Numbered from the stretch's first letter, positions 32,889-41,787 are shown. The stretch is 64,000 nucleotides of DNA from Cryptosporangium sp044454545 (GCF_044454545.1 NZ_JBITDV010000006.1:434001-498000); one strand, 5' to 3'. The notes: a model not told the origin generated them from the letters alone. Translations and numbers: made by a program.

Positions 32889-33380
32889 CTAGCGTCGCGA
32901 CGGCGCCGTCGTCAGGTCGAGTCGCATGCGCAGGCCCGTGCCCAGTGCGGTGGAAATTCTGCCGGTCTCGAGGAACCCCACGGCTCGGTAGAAATCCAGG
33001 GCGTGGGGATTGCCGGTCACCGACAGGTACCGGTCGTCCGGGTCGCAGCCGGTCCGGATCAGATCCGCGACCAGGGCCCGGGCAATACCTTCCCGGCGCC
33101 GATCGGGGTCGACGAACAGGTCTTCCAGTTCCGGGCCGCCCTGTGCGTCGCGGGCGAGCGTGGCGAACCCGAGAACCCGGCCGTCGTCTCGCACCGCGGC
33201 GCGGGTGCGGCCCCGGGCGAGGTCGTCGCCGACGTAGTCGAGGAACTCCGGGCGGGCCAGCAGCAGCGGCGCGTCACCCTCGTTGGACAGGGAGGCGGCC
33301 CGGTAGACCCGCTTGAGTTCGGGCAGGTCAGCGGCGGTGGCGGTACGGATCGCCCAGCTCGTGTCGGATTGCTCTCGCAC
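32889..33380 (-). CDS. GNAT family N-acetyltransferase
   Basis: About 163 aa. GNAT fold with AIRTATAADLPELKRVY at the N terminus, the acetyl-CoA loop motif A as LFVDPDRRREGIARALV, and YRAVGFLETG near the end. Substrate unknown. The start is uncertain: GTG 33380 begins at the domain, GTG 33425 would add 15 residues. It follows the degenerate histidine kinase gene on the same strand. Confidence 0.8.
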   Translation of the reverse strand: MREQSDTSWAIRTATAADLPELKRVYRAASLSNEGDAPLLLARPEFLDYVGDDLARGRTRAAVRDDGRVLGFATLARDAQGGPELEDLFVDPDRRREGIARALVADLIRTGCDPDDRYLSVTGNPHALDFYRAVGFLETGRISTALGTGLRMRLDLTTAPSRR

Positions 33381-33440
33381 CGACGCAGTCCAGCAGTGCG
33401 ACGACGGCGGGTCAACCGAAATCACCGCCCGATGCCCGGA

Positions 33441-35177
33441 TCAGCCGCAGGGGATGCTGACCCGGAGGCGGGTTCCCGACCCCGGCGGGCTCTCCACGAT
33501 CGTCGACCCGTGCAGTGCTCTCGCCCGGTCGCGAATGCCCGCCAGCCCGCCCCCCGCCACCACCCGGGCACCCCCGGGCCCGTCGTCGGAGACCAGTCCG
33601 TGCAGCCACCCGTCGGTCTCGGTCACCTCGACCCGGACCCGCGCGTCCGGCGCGTACTTGGCCACGTTCGTCAGCCCCTCGCACAAGGCGAAATACGCCG
33701 TCGCCTCCACCGGCGGCGGCTTGCGCGTGGCGTCCACCGCCACTACGACGACCAGGCCGAGCCGACCGGCGACCTCGTCCAACGCCGGACCCAGACCCGC
33801 GGTGCGCAGCACCGGAGGGTGCAGGCCGCGGGCCAGGTCCTCCAGATCGGAGATCGTGGCCAGCACCTCCTCGCGACAGGAGACCGTCACCTCGCGGGCC
33901 GGTTCCGGCAGATCCCGCAGGCGCGAGAGCTGATCCGCCAGCGCGGCGAGCTGACGCTGCGCGCCCAGCCGCAGGTCGCTCTCCAACCGCTGACGCTCGG
34001 CGGTCTCCCGCTCCTCGACCCGGGCCTGGGCGGCCATCACCTGGTCGAGCTGGGCGGTCGCTACGGCCTCGAGCTGGGCGGTCAGCAGCGCCTGGCTTCC
34101 GGCCCGCAGGACGGCGTCCACCATCGGCCGGCGCAGGCGCAGACCGTCGTCCAGCTGGACGAGGGCGAGCGGACGGCGCTCGTCGGTGCGCGCCTCGGCC
34201 CACCAGCGGCCGGTGACGGCCGGCCGGTCACGGACCAGGCGGCCGGACCGGTCGACGTAACCCTCCTCGGCCGGCACCCAGAACAGCAGCCGCAGCGACG
34301 GGTCGCGGAGCGCGGAGGCGAGCGCGTCGCGGACGGTGGCGACCGAGGTCGTCGCGGACGTCATGCGGACGACGCGGTGCGGGGCGTCGACCTCGCGCCA
34401 GCGTTCGCGGAGCGCGCCGGAGAGCACCGCCAGCGGCAGCACGACCGAGATCGTGTTCTGCACGACGTAGAGCGACAGCAACGCATCGACGTCCCGGAAC
34501 GCCTCGGACGACGCGGTGGCCGCGACGGCGGCGGCGGTGATGCCGGTCGCGATCAGCACCGGGATCGCGGCCGGGCGCTCCGTGCGCGAGAGCAGGCGGC
34601 CGCGCCGCACGAGCAGCACCAGGTACCAGGCGGCGAGCACGAGCTGGGCGCCGACGATCGCGTTCACCACGGCGTCGAACAGCCCGCGGTGCGGCGCGAC
34701 GCCGGGCCAGGCCACCTGAGCCGACAGTCCGTTCCACTCCGGACGCGAGACGAGTTCGGCGAACAGCTCACCCACGATCAGCACGGCGACCGCGGCGTAG
34801 ACCCAGTAACGGTCGACCCGGTCGGTGAGTCTGCCGACCGGGTACGACAACACCGCCGCGCCGGAGACGATCAGGGCGATGCCCTCGCTGTAGAACGCGA
34901 ACGAGGGCAGGAACCCGGTGTTCCAGGACGCGAGCCAGGCGAACGACCCGAACACCGCTCCGAGCAGCAGCAGCACGCCACTGCTCTGGCGCGTGTCACC
35001 GGTACCGAGCAGCAGCCCGCCGGCGGCCGCGAACACCGAGGCGGCGACCACCGAGATCAGCGCCGCGTACACGTGCTCATACCAGTAGGGCGCGCCGCAG
35101 ACGAAGATCAGCGCGCCGGTACCGAACCCGGCCAGTCCCACGCGTCCGGGAACCGGCAGGACAGAGCGCGTGGCCAC
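33441..35177 (-). CDS. Histidine-kinase-like membrane protein lacking the phospho-acceptor His
   Basis: 578 aa from GTG 35177, fixed by GGAGG 4 nt upstream. Eight or so membrane segments in the first 280 residues, then a GAF-like/coiled-coil stretch (LEAVATAQLDQVMAAQARVEE is split at about 360-380), a HisKA_3 helix, and a HATPase domain with N-box EGLTNVAKYA, DDGPGG and GGGLAGIRDRA. In HisKA_3 kinases the helix reads xDLHDGAQ; here it reads SDLRLGAQRQL, so the phospho-acceptor His is Arg and the following Asp is Leu. ATP binding seems intact. No response regulator gene is adjacent. Confidence 0.82.
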   Translation of the reverse strand: MATRSVLPVPGRVGLAGFGTGALIFVCGAPYWYEHVYAALISVVAASVFAAAGGLLLGTGDTRQSSGVLLLLGAVFGSFAWLASWNTGFLPSFAFYSEGIALIVSGAAVLSYPVGRLTDRVDRYWVYAAVAVLIVGELFAELVSRPEWNGLSAQVAWPGVAPHRGLFDAVVNAIVGAQLVLAAWYLVLLVRRGRLLSRTERPAAIPVLIATGITAAAVAATASSEAFRDVDALLSLYVVQNTISVVLPLAVLSGALRERWREVDAPHRVVRMTSATTSVATVRDALASALRDPSLRLLFWVPAEEGYVDRSGRLVRDRPAVTGRWWAEARTDERRPLALVQLDDGLRLRRPMVDAVLRAGSQALLTAQLEAVATAQLDQVMAAQARVEERETAERQRLESDLRLGAQRQLAALADQLSRLRDLPEPAREVTVSCREEVLATISDLEDLARGLHPPVLRTAGLGPALDEVAGRLGLVVVVAVDATRKPPPVEATAYFALCEGLTNVAKYAPDARVRVEVTETDGWLHGLVSDDGPGGARVVAGGGLAGIRDRARALHGSTIVESPPGSGTRLRVSIPCG

Positions 35178-35240
35178 TGCGCCTCCGGGGGATGCCGTCG
35201 GCAGGCATGATACGGATCCGTGGGACGGCCCGCCGACCGA

Positions 35241-35246
35241 TACCGT
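35241..35246 (+). promoter_or_regulatory. -10 element of leaderless EEP nuclease gene
   Basis: TACCGT, 6 nt before GTG 35253; no ribosome binding site. Lies in the 75-bp divergent gap with the kinase-like gene. Confidence 0.55.
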
Positions 35247-35252
35247 GCCGGA

Positions 35253-36017
35253 GTGCTCCGAGTCGCCACCCTGAACGTCTGCGGACTGCCGCCGCTGCTC
35301 TCCCGGATGCCGCCGCTGGCGCGGCGCGCGGCCGCCTTCGGCCGCGTGATCGAGGACACCGCCGTCGACGTGTTCAACGTCCAAGAGGCCTGGGGACGCC
35401 GAGCGCTAGGCGCGCTGCGGCCGGCCCTGCCCTCGTTCCCGCACGTGGCGTTCGTGCCGACGCGAACCGGCGGGCCGTCCGGCGGGCTCGTCACGTTCTC
35501 GCGGCACCCGCTCGGGCCGCCGGTGTTCCGTTCGTTCCGCGGTACCGCTCCCCGCACCGGCACGGCCGTGTTCCGGGCCCGTCGCGCGCTCACCGCGAGC
35601 CGTCAGGGCATGCTGACCGTGCCGCTGGACGGTCACACGATCGTCAACACCCACCTGACCTCGAACCGCGACGGCGACTGGTCGGAAACGAGCCGCTACT
35701 ACCGGTTCCACTGCGACCAGCTCGACCTGCTGCACTCAGTGCTCGAGACCGCCACGATCGTCTCCGGCGACTTCAACATCGCGGCCGATTCGCCGTTGTA
35801 CCCGCGGCTCGTCGGCGACTGGCACGACCCGTTCGCGGGGTCGGCCGCGGTCACCTACCACCCCGAGTTCCTGCCGCCCGGCGCGCGCGGCCACCGCATC
35901 GACTACCTGCTGACCCGCGGCGACGCGACCGGCCCGGAAGTGCTGTTCGCCGGGAAGCTCTCCGGGCTGTGGGCTTCCGACCACCTCGGGCTCGCGGCGA
36001 CGGTACTCCCGCGGTGA
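35253..36017 (+). CDS. Endonuclease/exonuclease/phosphatase family protein
   Basis: 254 aa, DNase I-like fold. Metal and catalytic motifs in order: TLNVCG, NVQEAWG (metal Glu), NTHLTSNRDGDW, SGDFNI (catalytic Asp/Asn), RIDYLL and the final SDHLGL (catalytic His). No signal peptide is seen. It may be a nuclease, a phospholipase C-like enzyme or a phosphatase; the sequence does not decide. GTG start is supported by the leaderless -10. Confidence 0.83.
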   Translation: MLRVATLNVCGLPPLLSRMPPLARRAAAFGRVIEDTAVDVFNVQEAWGRRALGALRPALPSFPHVAFVPTRTGGPSGGLVTFSRHPLGPPVFRSFRGTAPRTGTAVFRARRALTASRQGMLTVPLDGHTIVNTHLTSNRDGDWSETSRYYRFHCDQLDLLHSVLETATIVSGDFNIAADSPLYPRLVGDWHDPFAGSAAVTYHPEFLPPGARGHRIDYLLTRGDATGPEVLFAGKLSGLWASDHLGLAATVLPR

Positions 36018-36175
36018 GACCCCGGCCCGACCACGTCGGAGAACCTCGCCGCCGCCGGCGTGTGCCCTCCCGTCGACGGCGGCCGCGAACAGCGGTCCGG
36101 CCGGAACGGCGGGCGTCCGCAGGTCGTCGGCCAGGGTGAACGGCAGCGGGTGGGTCACCGGCGCGGACGTGGGCG

Positions 36176-37186
36176 TCACCAGTTCGGGGCCCACCCGAGG
36201 GCGGGCCCCAGCTTCGTCGCGATGTCGGTGAGGATCTGGACGTAGTCCTCGTGCTCGAAGCTGAACGGCAGCGCGAACGCGACCTCGTCGACCTCGCGGA
36301 ACGCCGGGTTCGCGTACAGCTGCCCGGCGATCTCGTCCGACGTGCCGATGTGGTCGCGGGCGAACAGCATCTGCTGCGGCCCCTGCGGTGCGGAGGTGCG
36401 GGGCGTGCGCTTGGCCACGTACGCCTCGTACTTCGCGCGCTGCTCCGGCGTCGCCCCGTCGGTCGGGATCACCACCAGACCCTGCGACACCCGGCCGTCC
36501 GGGCGCGCGGCCCGGTACGCGGCCACGTGCGACGCCTGGATCGCCTCGAAGCTCTGCGAATCCTCCGACCGCACCACGTTGCTGGTCAGGAAATTCATGC
36601 CGTGCTCGGCGGCCCACCGCGCCGACCGCAGGCTCCCGCCGCCGTACCACATCCGGCCCGACAGCCCGGGGGAGTGCGGCTCGACCCGCTTCGAGAACAC
36701 CTCGAAGCCCTGGGTGCCCTCGAAGTCGCTGATCTGCTCGCCGCGGATCGCGGCCAGCAGCCGGGCCACCCGCTCGTAGCTGAAGTCCTCCACGTCGGCC
36801 GTGTCCGGGTAGAGCGCGGATTTCACGTGCTCCCACTGCATCGGCGGCCCGACACTCAGGCCGGGGTTGAGCCGGCCGCCGGACAGGATGTCGACCGTCG
36901 CCAGGTCTTCGGCCAGCCGCAACGGGTTCTCCCAGCCCAGCGGGATCACCGCGGTGCCGAGGTCGATCCGCGAGGTGCGCTGGGACGCCGCCGCCAGGAT
37001 CGCGACCGGCGACGAGATGCCGTACTGCAGGTGGCGGTGGCGCACCCAGGCGCTGTCGTACCCGAGCTCCTCGCCGAGCTGGATGATCTCGAGCGTCGAC
37101 TCGTGCCCCGGCCGCGGGTTCGCCCCGTCGAACAGGCCGATCGTGAGAAAGCCCAGCCGGCGTAGCGGTTTAGTGGGAATAGGCAC
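36176..37186 (-). CDS. LLM class flavin-dependent oxidoreductase
   Basis: 336 aa TIM-barrel luciferase-like monooxygenase: LRRLGFLTIGLFDG at the start, SAWVRHRHLQYG, DLGTAVIPLGWENPLRLAED and the LSGGRLNPGLSVG barrel strand. Uses FMN or F420; the substrate is unknown. GTG at 37186 is preceded by GAAGGAGACGCGC, a good ribosome binding site. Its TGA overlaps a GTG (GTGA, 36176-36179) that opens a short frame without recognisable homology. Confidence 0.84.
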   Translation of the reverse strand: MPIPTKPLRRLGFLTIGLFDGANPRPGHESTLEIIQLGEELGYDSAWVRHRHLQYGISSPVAILAAASQRTSRIDLGTAVIPLGWENPLRLAEDLATVDILSGGRLNPGLSVGPPMQWEHVKSALYPDTADVEDFSYERVARLLAAIRGEQISDFEGTQGFEVFSKRVEPHSPGLSGRMWYGGGSLRSARWAAEHGMNFLTSNVVRSEDSQSFEAIQASHVAAYRAARPDGRVSQGLVVIPTDGATPEQRAKYEAYVAKRTPRTSAPQGPQQMLFARDHIGTSDEIAGQLYANPAFREVDEVAFALPFSFEHEDYVQILTDIATKLGPALGWAPNW

Positions 37187-37277
37187 GCGCGTCTCCTTCG
37201 GTTCGGGCCCCATTCTGCCCGGTCCGCACGATCGGCAGCTTCTCGACGGCCGAGTCGTGCTCCTCACCCACCGGCCG

Positions 37278-37283
37278 TAGGGT
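37278..37283 (+). promoter_or_regulatory. -10 element of leaderless RNB ribonuclease gene
   Basis: TAGGGT, 6 nt before GTG 37290; no separate ribosome binding site needed. Confidence 0.6.
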
Positions 37284-37289
37284 CAGGGG

Positions 37290-38714
37290 GTGACTTCCGG
37301 ACCGACCCGGCCTTCCCTCGGACTCCCGACACACCGCATCCGCGCGCCCCAGATCGATTTCGGCGCGATCCGGGCCGAGCTCGGCACCCCACCCGACTTC
37401 ACCGCCGAGGCGCTGGCCGAGGCCGCCGAGCCGCCCGCGTCCTACGACCGGGCCGACCTCACCGACGTCCCGTTCGTCACCGTCGACCCGCCCGGTTCGC
37501 GCGACCTCGACCAGGCCGTCCACCTCGTCCGCGACGGTGACGGGTTCCTGCTCCGCTACGCGATCGCCGACGTCGCCGCGTTCGTCCACCCGGGCGGCGC
37601 GCTCGACCGCGAAACCCTGACCCGCGGCGTCACGCTCTACCTTCCGGACGGCCGGATCCCCCTGCACCCGACGGTCCTGTCGGAGGGCGCGGCCAGCCTC
37701 CTGCCGGGCCAGGTCCGGCCCGCGGTCGTCTGGTCGCTCAGACTCGATGCGGACGCCACACCGCTCGACGTCCGGGTCGAGCGCGCCACCGTACGGAGCA
37801 CCGCGCAGCTCTCCTATCCCGAGGTCGACGCGGGCGTGTGCCCCGAGGCGCTCACCGGGCTGGCGGCGTTCGGCGCCGTCCGGGCCCGCAAGATGCTCGA
37901 CCGCGGCGGCATCGACCTCGACGTCCCGGAGCAGGACGTCGAGCGCGACGACGACGGCGGCTGGCGGCTGGTGCTGCGGGCCCAGACCCCGTCGGAACAC
38001 GCGAACGCGCAGGTCTCGTTGCTGACCGGCGAGTGCGCCGCGACGCTGATGCTCGACGCCGGAATCGGGCTCCTGCGCACGCTCCCGCCCGCCGCCCCCG
38101 AGGACGTCGCCCGGATCCGGGCCGTGGCGCCGGGGCTCGGCGTCGACTGGCCGGACGGGGCGACGCCGGGCCAGGTCGTCGCGAGCGTCGACGCGTCCGA
38201 CCCGCGCGGGGCCGCGTTCCTGGACGTGGCGGCCACGCTGCTGCGGGGCGCCGGCTACACCGCGTTCCTCGACGGCCGGCCCGAGCTCGCGTTCCACGCC
38301 GGGGTCGGGGCGGCGTACGCGCACGTCACCGCGCCCCTGCGCCGGCTCGCCGACCGGTACGCGACCGAGGTGTGCCTGGCGGTGTTCGCCGGCGGGCCGG
38401 TGCCCGGCTGGGTGCGTTCGGCGCTGCCGGGCCTGCCCGCGACGATGGCCACCGCCACCCGGCGAGCCGGCGAGTTCGACCGGGCGGTCGTCGACCTGAC
38501 CGAGGCCGTGCTCCTCGCCGACCGGGTCGGCGAGGAGTTCGACGCCGCCGTGATCGACGTCGCGGGCGAGGGCAAGGGCGGCACGATCGCGCTGGACGAG
38601 CCGCCCGTGCGGGCCCGCTGCGCCGGTCCCGGACTCACCCCCGGCGCGCGGCTCCGCGTCCGCCTGATCGAAGCGGAGCCGACGACGCGGCGGGTCAGGT
38701 TCACACCGGCGTAG
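37290..38714 (+). CDS. RNB-domain ribonuclease (RNase II/R family)
   Basis: 474 aa. RNB catalytic domain with DPPGSRDLDQAVHL (the Asp cluster that binds Mg2+ near 66-74), YAIADVAAFV, GVTLYLPDGRIPL and the C-terminal YAHVTAPLRRLADRY. The cold-shock and S1 domains of RNase R and RNase II are missing or very short, as in the shorter actinobacterial RNB proteins. It should degrade single-stranded RNA 3' to 5'. GTG start from the leaderless -10. Convergent with the next hydrolase gene with only 6 bp between. Confidence 0.87.
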   Translation: MTSGPTRPSLGLPTHRIRAPQIDFGAIRAELGTPPDFTAEALAEAAEPPASYDRADLTDVPFVTVDPPGSRDLDQAVHLVRDGDGFLLRYAIADVAAFVHPGGALDRETLTRGVTLYLPDGRIPLHPTVLSEGAASLLPGQVRPAVVWSLRLDADATPLDVRVERATVRSTAQLSYPEVDAGVCPEALTGLAAFGAVRARKMLDRGGIDLDVPEQDVERDDDGGWRLVLRAQTPSEHANAQVSLLTGECAATLMLDAGIGLLRTLPPAAPEDVARIRAVAPGLGVDWPDGATPGQVVASVDASDPRGAAFLDVAATLLRGAGYTAFLDGRPELAFHAGVGAAYAHVTAPLRRLADRYATEVCLAVFAGGPVPGWVRSALPGLPATMATATRRAGEFDRAVVDLTEAVLLADRVGEEFDAAVIDVAGEGKGGTIALDEPPVRARCAGPGLTPGARLRVRLIEAEPTTRRVRFTPA

Positions 38715-38720
38715 CCGTTC

Positions 38721-39515
38721 CTACAGGCCCTGGGAGCGGAGCCAGGCCAGGCTGGATTCGGCGACCACACGCCAGCCGTGGTCGATCGTCAGCGAGTGAC
38801 CGCGGTCGTCGAACTGGGTGTAGTCGGTGACGGCCGACGACTTCCGGTACAGCTTCGCCTCGCTCTTGACGACCGCCTCCGGCACCGTGTGGTCCTTGCC
38901 GCCGGCGATCAGCAGCAGCGGGCCCCGGCTCTCGTTCTTGGTGTCGACGGCAGCGGGGGAGTGCGGCACGAAGTTCGCGGTCGCGGCCTCGAACAGCGGA
39001 CGGCCGGGCGAGGGGATCGCCCACCGCTCGTACAGCTCGTTCGACTCCTCTTCTCCGATCGCGTTGCCGAACCCGTAGTGCCACTCCTCCGCGGTGAGCG
39101 CGACCGACCGGTTCCGATTGGCCGGGTTCTTCAGCGCGACCGACGCCACCCGCAGCGCGGAGAACGGCAGCGAGAGGACGCCCTTGATCGGCGCGGCGTC
39201 GATCGCGATCGCGGCGTTGGCGAGGTTGCGTCCCAGCAGGTTCTGGACCAGCAGGCCACCGAACGAGTGCCCGATCAGGACCGGCTGGACCGGCAGCGCC
39301 TCGGCGATCGCCGCGTAGTGGTTCGCGACGTCCTCGATGCCGTGTGCGGCGACCGCGTCCGGGTTCGCGTTGGCCTCGGCGACCGTGTCGGGCTCACCCG
39401 GCCAGCCCGGAGCGATCGGGTCGTACCCGTTCTCGCGGAACAGCTCGACCCAGGGGGCCCAGCTCGTCGCGTGGACCCAGAGCCCGTGAACAAAAATGAC
39501 CGGGGTTCCCGCCAT
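38721..39515 (-). CDS. Alpha/beta hydrolase
   Basis: 264 aa. IFVHGLWVHATSW oxyanion region, nucleophile elbow GHSFGG, acid in LLIAGGKDHTVP and His in FDDRGHSL. No signal peptide. Similar to small cytosolic esterase/lipase-type hydrolases of unknown substrate. ATG 39515 has AGAAGG upstream; the ATG 15 bp earlier is too close to that site. Confidence 0.84.
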   Translation of the reverse strand: MAGTPVIFVHGLWVHATSWAPWVELFRENGYDPIAPGWPGEPDTVAEANANPDAVAAHGIEDVANHYAAIAEALPVQPVLIGHSFGGLLVQNLLGRNLANAAIAIDAAPIKGVLSLPFSALRVASVALKNPANRNRSVALTAEEWHYGFGNAIGEEESNELYERWAIPSPGRPLFEAATANFVPHSPAAVDTKNESRGPLLLIAGGKDHTVPEAVVKSEAKLYRKSSAVTDYTQFDDRGHSLTIDHGWRVVAESSLAWLRSQGL

Positions 39516-39586
39516 GACGCCTTCTTTCACCGGTATTGGCGACCGCTAGCCGCGATCTGCCCCGGTGAAGTATCGGGTGAGAGCGA

Positions 39587-40324
39587 TTACAGCGGGGTGC
39601 GTTCGAGGAACGTTCGCCACACTGATTCGTCGCCGAACACATCGGTGACCGTTTTGCGGCCAGTGATGCCCAACAGCAATGACGACGCCGGGCCGCGTAC
39701 CGCCGCCGTGCTCTTGGCGTGCACCGATTCGCAGGCGACGCCGCCCGGCCCGCCGCGCAGCGTCCACTCGGCGTCGGTATCGGTGGCGTGCAGGTGCAGG
39801 CTGACGCCGGCCTCGAGCGAATCGTGGCCGCGCTGGCCGGGCCCGGTCTCGGCGACGAGGAGGTCGATCCATTCGGAGACGCCGTCGGCGGCGAGATCGG
39901 AGTCGATCTCGAACGGGAGGCCGAGCGCGATCGCCACGTCGGCGCGGTGGACGGTGGTCTCGTGGAGGCGGCGGCGGATCCACCAGCCGGCCGGGCGGGG
40001 GCCGAGGAACGTCCAGACCGGGGTGTCGGAGCCGGTGGTCTCCACGGCGTCGAGCAGGGTCCGTCCGCTCGCCCGGAGCCAGTCGAGAGCACCGGCCTCG
40101 TCGGCCGGGGGCTTGCCACCCTCGACCTGACGGGGGTCGAGCGCGGTGTCGCGCCGATCCCGGACGATCTGGGCTGCCCAGCGGTGCCCGCGGCCGAGGT
40201 GGCGGAGCAACTGGTTGAGAGTCCAGCCCGGGCAGGTGGGGACCGGCGCGGACCAGTCCCGGCCGGCCAGCTGGTCGGCGAACCGGCGGTCTTCGTCGAC
40301 GAGCGCGGCCGCGTAGTCGATCAC
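39587..40324 (-). CDS. Maleylpyruvate isomerase family mycothiol-dependent enzyme (TIGR03083 type)
   Basis: 245 aa DinB/MDMPI-like four-helix protein: CPGWTLNQLLRHLGRGHRWA near the start gives the first metal His; RLHETTVHRADVAIALG gives the HxxxxHR pair; a C-terminal domain follows with TLRGGPGG. These proteins use the actinobacterial thiol mycothiol. GTG 40324 overlaps the TGA of the upstream DUF4287 gene (GTGA), so both are coupled. The exact substrate is unknown; maleylpyruvate itself is not implied. Confidence 0.83.
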   Translation of the reverse strand: MIDYAAALVDEDRRFADQLAGRDWSAPVPTCPGWTLNQLLRHLGRGHRWAAQIVRDRRDTALDPRQVEGGKPPADEAGALDWLRASGRTLLDAVETTGSDTPVWTFLGPRPAGWWIRRRLHETTVHRADVAIALGLPFEIDSDLAADGVSEWIDLLVAETGPGQRGHDSLEAGVSLHLHATDTDAEWTLRGGPGGVACESVHAKSTAAVRGPASSLLLGITGRKTVTDVFGDESVWRTFLERTPL

Positions 40325-40524
40325 TTGTCCGGCCGGGTGGCGGCGACGAGTGCGTTCGCGTGGCCGTGGCCGAGACCGTGCTCGGCCTTGAGCCAGTTGA
40401 CCAGCTCCATGTGCTTGGTCAGGGGCGACGCCCGGATGAGCGTTTGCCACTCGCTGATCGGTCGGCCGTACTTCTTCTCGATCGAGGGGAAGTACGACGC
40501 GGGGCCCTTCACTGGTTCCGGCAT
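40321..40524 (-). CDS. DUF4287 domain protein
   Basis: 67 aa, whole protein is the DUF4287 domain: KGPASYFPSIEKKYGRPISEW, HMELVNWLKAEHGLGHGHANALVA are the conserved halves (split at residue 38). Helical, possibly DNA- or protein-binding. TAGGGT lies 6 nt before ATG, so a leaderless mRNA. GTGA overlap with the mycothiol-dependent enzyme suggests related use. Confidence 0.82.
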   Translation of the reverse strand: MPEPVKGPASYFPSIEKKYGRPISEWQTLIRASPLTKHMELVNWLKAEHGLGHGHANALVAATRPDK

Positions 40525-40530
40525 GGGAAA

Positions 40531-40536
40531 ACCCTA
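40531..40536 (-). promoter_or_regulatory. -10 element of leaderless DUF4287/MDMPI operon
   Basis: TAGGGT on the minus strand, 6 nt before ATG 40524. Confidence 0.6.
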
Positions 40537-40708
40537 GTTCTTCCGCCGCAGGCCGTGGCCGGGCGACGAGAAAACGGTGTCGTCGCCGCCTTTCCCGGCC
40601 GAGCGTACGGCTGCCGTCGCGGCCGGTTCCCGGCGGAGGCGTGCGTATCGACGCCTGGCCCGACCGGCGTACCGTCGATGGCTCAGCGCGAGCCGCTGGG
40701 AGGTCGGG

Positions 40709-41068
40709 ATGAGCATGGTCGACGCGATGGTCGCGGGGGCACTCGTCGCGGTCGTCGGCGTGATCGTCTGGGTCGTGGCCGGACTCGGGGCACGGCGGAG
40801 ACTTCCGCGGCAGGGGTTGGTCGGCATCCGGCTGCCGGTCACGATGAAGTCCGACGACGCGTGGACGGCCGCGCACGTCGCGGCCGCGCCGATGCTCCGG
40901 ATCGGCGCCGCGGCCGGCGTCGTGGGCGGTCTCGGCGCGGTGGTCGCCGGTGCGTCCGGAGCGCGGGCGGTGGCGATCGGCCTGTTCTCGGTCGCGCTCG
41001 CCGGCCTGGTCGGTGGGGCTCTGGCCGCGATGCGTCCCGCCGTCGACGCCGCCCGCCGCGCACCGTAG
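40709..41068 (+). CDS. SdpI/YhfL-like small membrane protein
   Basis: 119 aa with three membrane segments (about 6-26, 62-78 and 84-107) and the SdpI family motif GIRLPVTMKSDDAWTAAHVAAAP between the first two. In Bacillus the SdpI immunity protein carries a related domain, but the many actinobacterial homologues are uncharacterised. ATG 40709 has GGGAGG 5 nt upstream. Followed after 2 nt by the kinase-like gene. Confidence 0.75.
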   Translation: MSMVDAMVAGALVAVVGVIVWVVAGLGARRRLPRQGLVGIRLPVTMKSDDAWTAAHVAAAPMLRIGAAAGVVGGLGAVVAGASGARAVAIGLFSVALAGLVGGALAAMRPAVDAARRAP

Positions 41069-41070
41069 GC

Positions 41071-41748
41071 GTGCGCGGAGTGGACGGATCAGCGACCGCG
41101 TCCGGACCGTTCGCGTCCGGGCGCGACGCGGACGTGTACGCGCTGGACGACCGGCGGGTGCTCCGGAGGTACCGGCGGGGCGGGGACGTCTCGGCCGAGG
41201 CCGCGTTGATGCGGCACCTCGGTGCGGCACGGTTTCCGGTGCCCGAGGTGTACGAGGCCGAGGGCCCCGACCTCGTCCTGGAGCGCATCGACGGTCCGAC
41301 GATGTTGCGAGCCGTGGCGGAGGGGACGATCGCGCCGGGCGAGGCCGCCCAGATCCTGGCCGACCTGCACGCCCGGCTCCACGCGGTGCCACCACTCCCC
41401 GGGACGTCTCCCGGGGAGTGGATCCTGCACCTCGACCTGCACCCGGAGAACGTGCTGCTCGGCCCGGACGGGCCGGTGCTGATCGACTGGCGGAACGCCC
41501 GCAGCGGGCCGCCGGACCTCGACACCGCTCTGAGCGCGGTCATCCTGGCGCAGGCCGCGATCGACCCCGGCCGGGCGCTCGCCGAGCCCGCGGCCGCCTT
41601 GCTCGCCGCGTTCCTGCGCCGTGCCCCCGGAACTCCGCTCTCCCGCCTGGACGAGGCGCTGTCCCGCCGCCGCGACGACCGGGGCACCACCGCCGTGGAA
41701 AAGGCCCGTCTGCCGCGGGCCGAAGCCCTGATCCGCGGTCACGCGTAG
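41071..41748 (+). CDS. Aminoglycoside phosphotransferase-like (APH) kinase
   Basis: 225 aa. Protein-kinase-like fold reduced to the APH type: VLRRYRRGG in the lysine strand region, VLERIDGPTMLRAV hinge, HLDLHPENVLL with catalytic Asp and Asn, and LIDWRNA with the Mg2+ Asp. It could phosphorylate a small molecule such as an aminoglycoside, choline or homoserine; no resistance claim is made. GTG 41071 follows the SdpI-like stop after 2 nt; a second GTG at 41080 is possible. Confidence 0.8.
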   Translation: MRGVDGSATASGPFASGRDADVYALDDRRVLRRYRRGGDVSAEAALMRHLGAARFPVPEVYEAEGPDLVLERIDGPTMLRAVAEGTIAPGEAAQILADLHARLHAVPPLPGTSPGEWILHLDLHPENVLLGPDGPVLIDWRNARSGPPDLDTALSAVILAQAAIDPGRALAEPAAALLAAFLRRAPGTPLSRLDEALSRRRDDRGTTAVEKARLPRAEALIRGHA

Positions 41749-41749
41749 G

Positions 41750-41771
41750 CCCGCGCCGGATCCCGGGCGGG
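41750..41771 (+). terminator. Hairpin after the APH-like gene
   Basis: Stem cccgc+ccgg / ccgg+gcggg with a 1-nt bulge and a 3-nt loop, two bases after the stop codon. No U tract. It separates the intact gene from the convergent regulator remnant. Confidence 0.45.
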
Positions 41772-41787
41772 CGGGTCCGGAGAGTTC

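Noticed and set aside
32409..35210. A 933-aa open frame on the plus strand
   Set aside because: Arg/Gly/Pro-rich without any domain, and antisense to the GNAT and kinase-like genes that have clear homology.
33423..35384. Extension of the kinase-like protein to GTG/ATG 35384
   Set aside because: The extra 69 residues are antisense to the nuclease gene and not homologous; GTG 35177 has a strong ribosome binding site.
39587..41395. A 602-aa frame ahead of the mycothiol-dependent enzyme
   Set aside because: The upstream part is antisense to the SdpI and APH-like genes; GTG 40324 with a GTGA overlap is the start.
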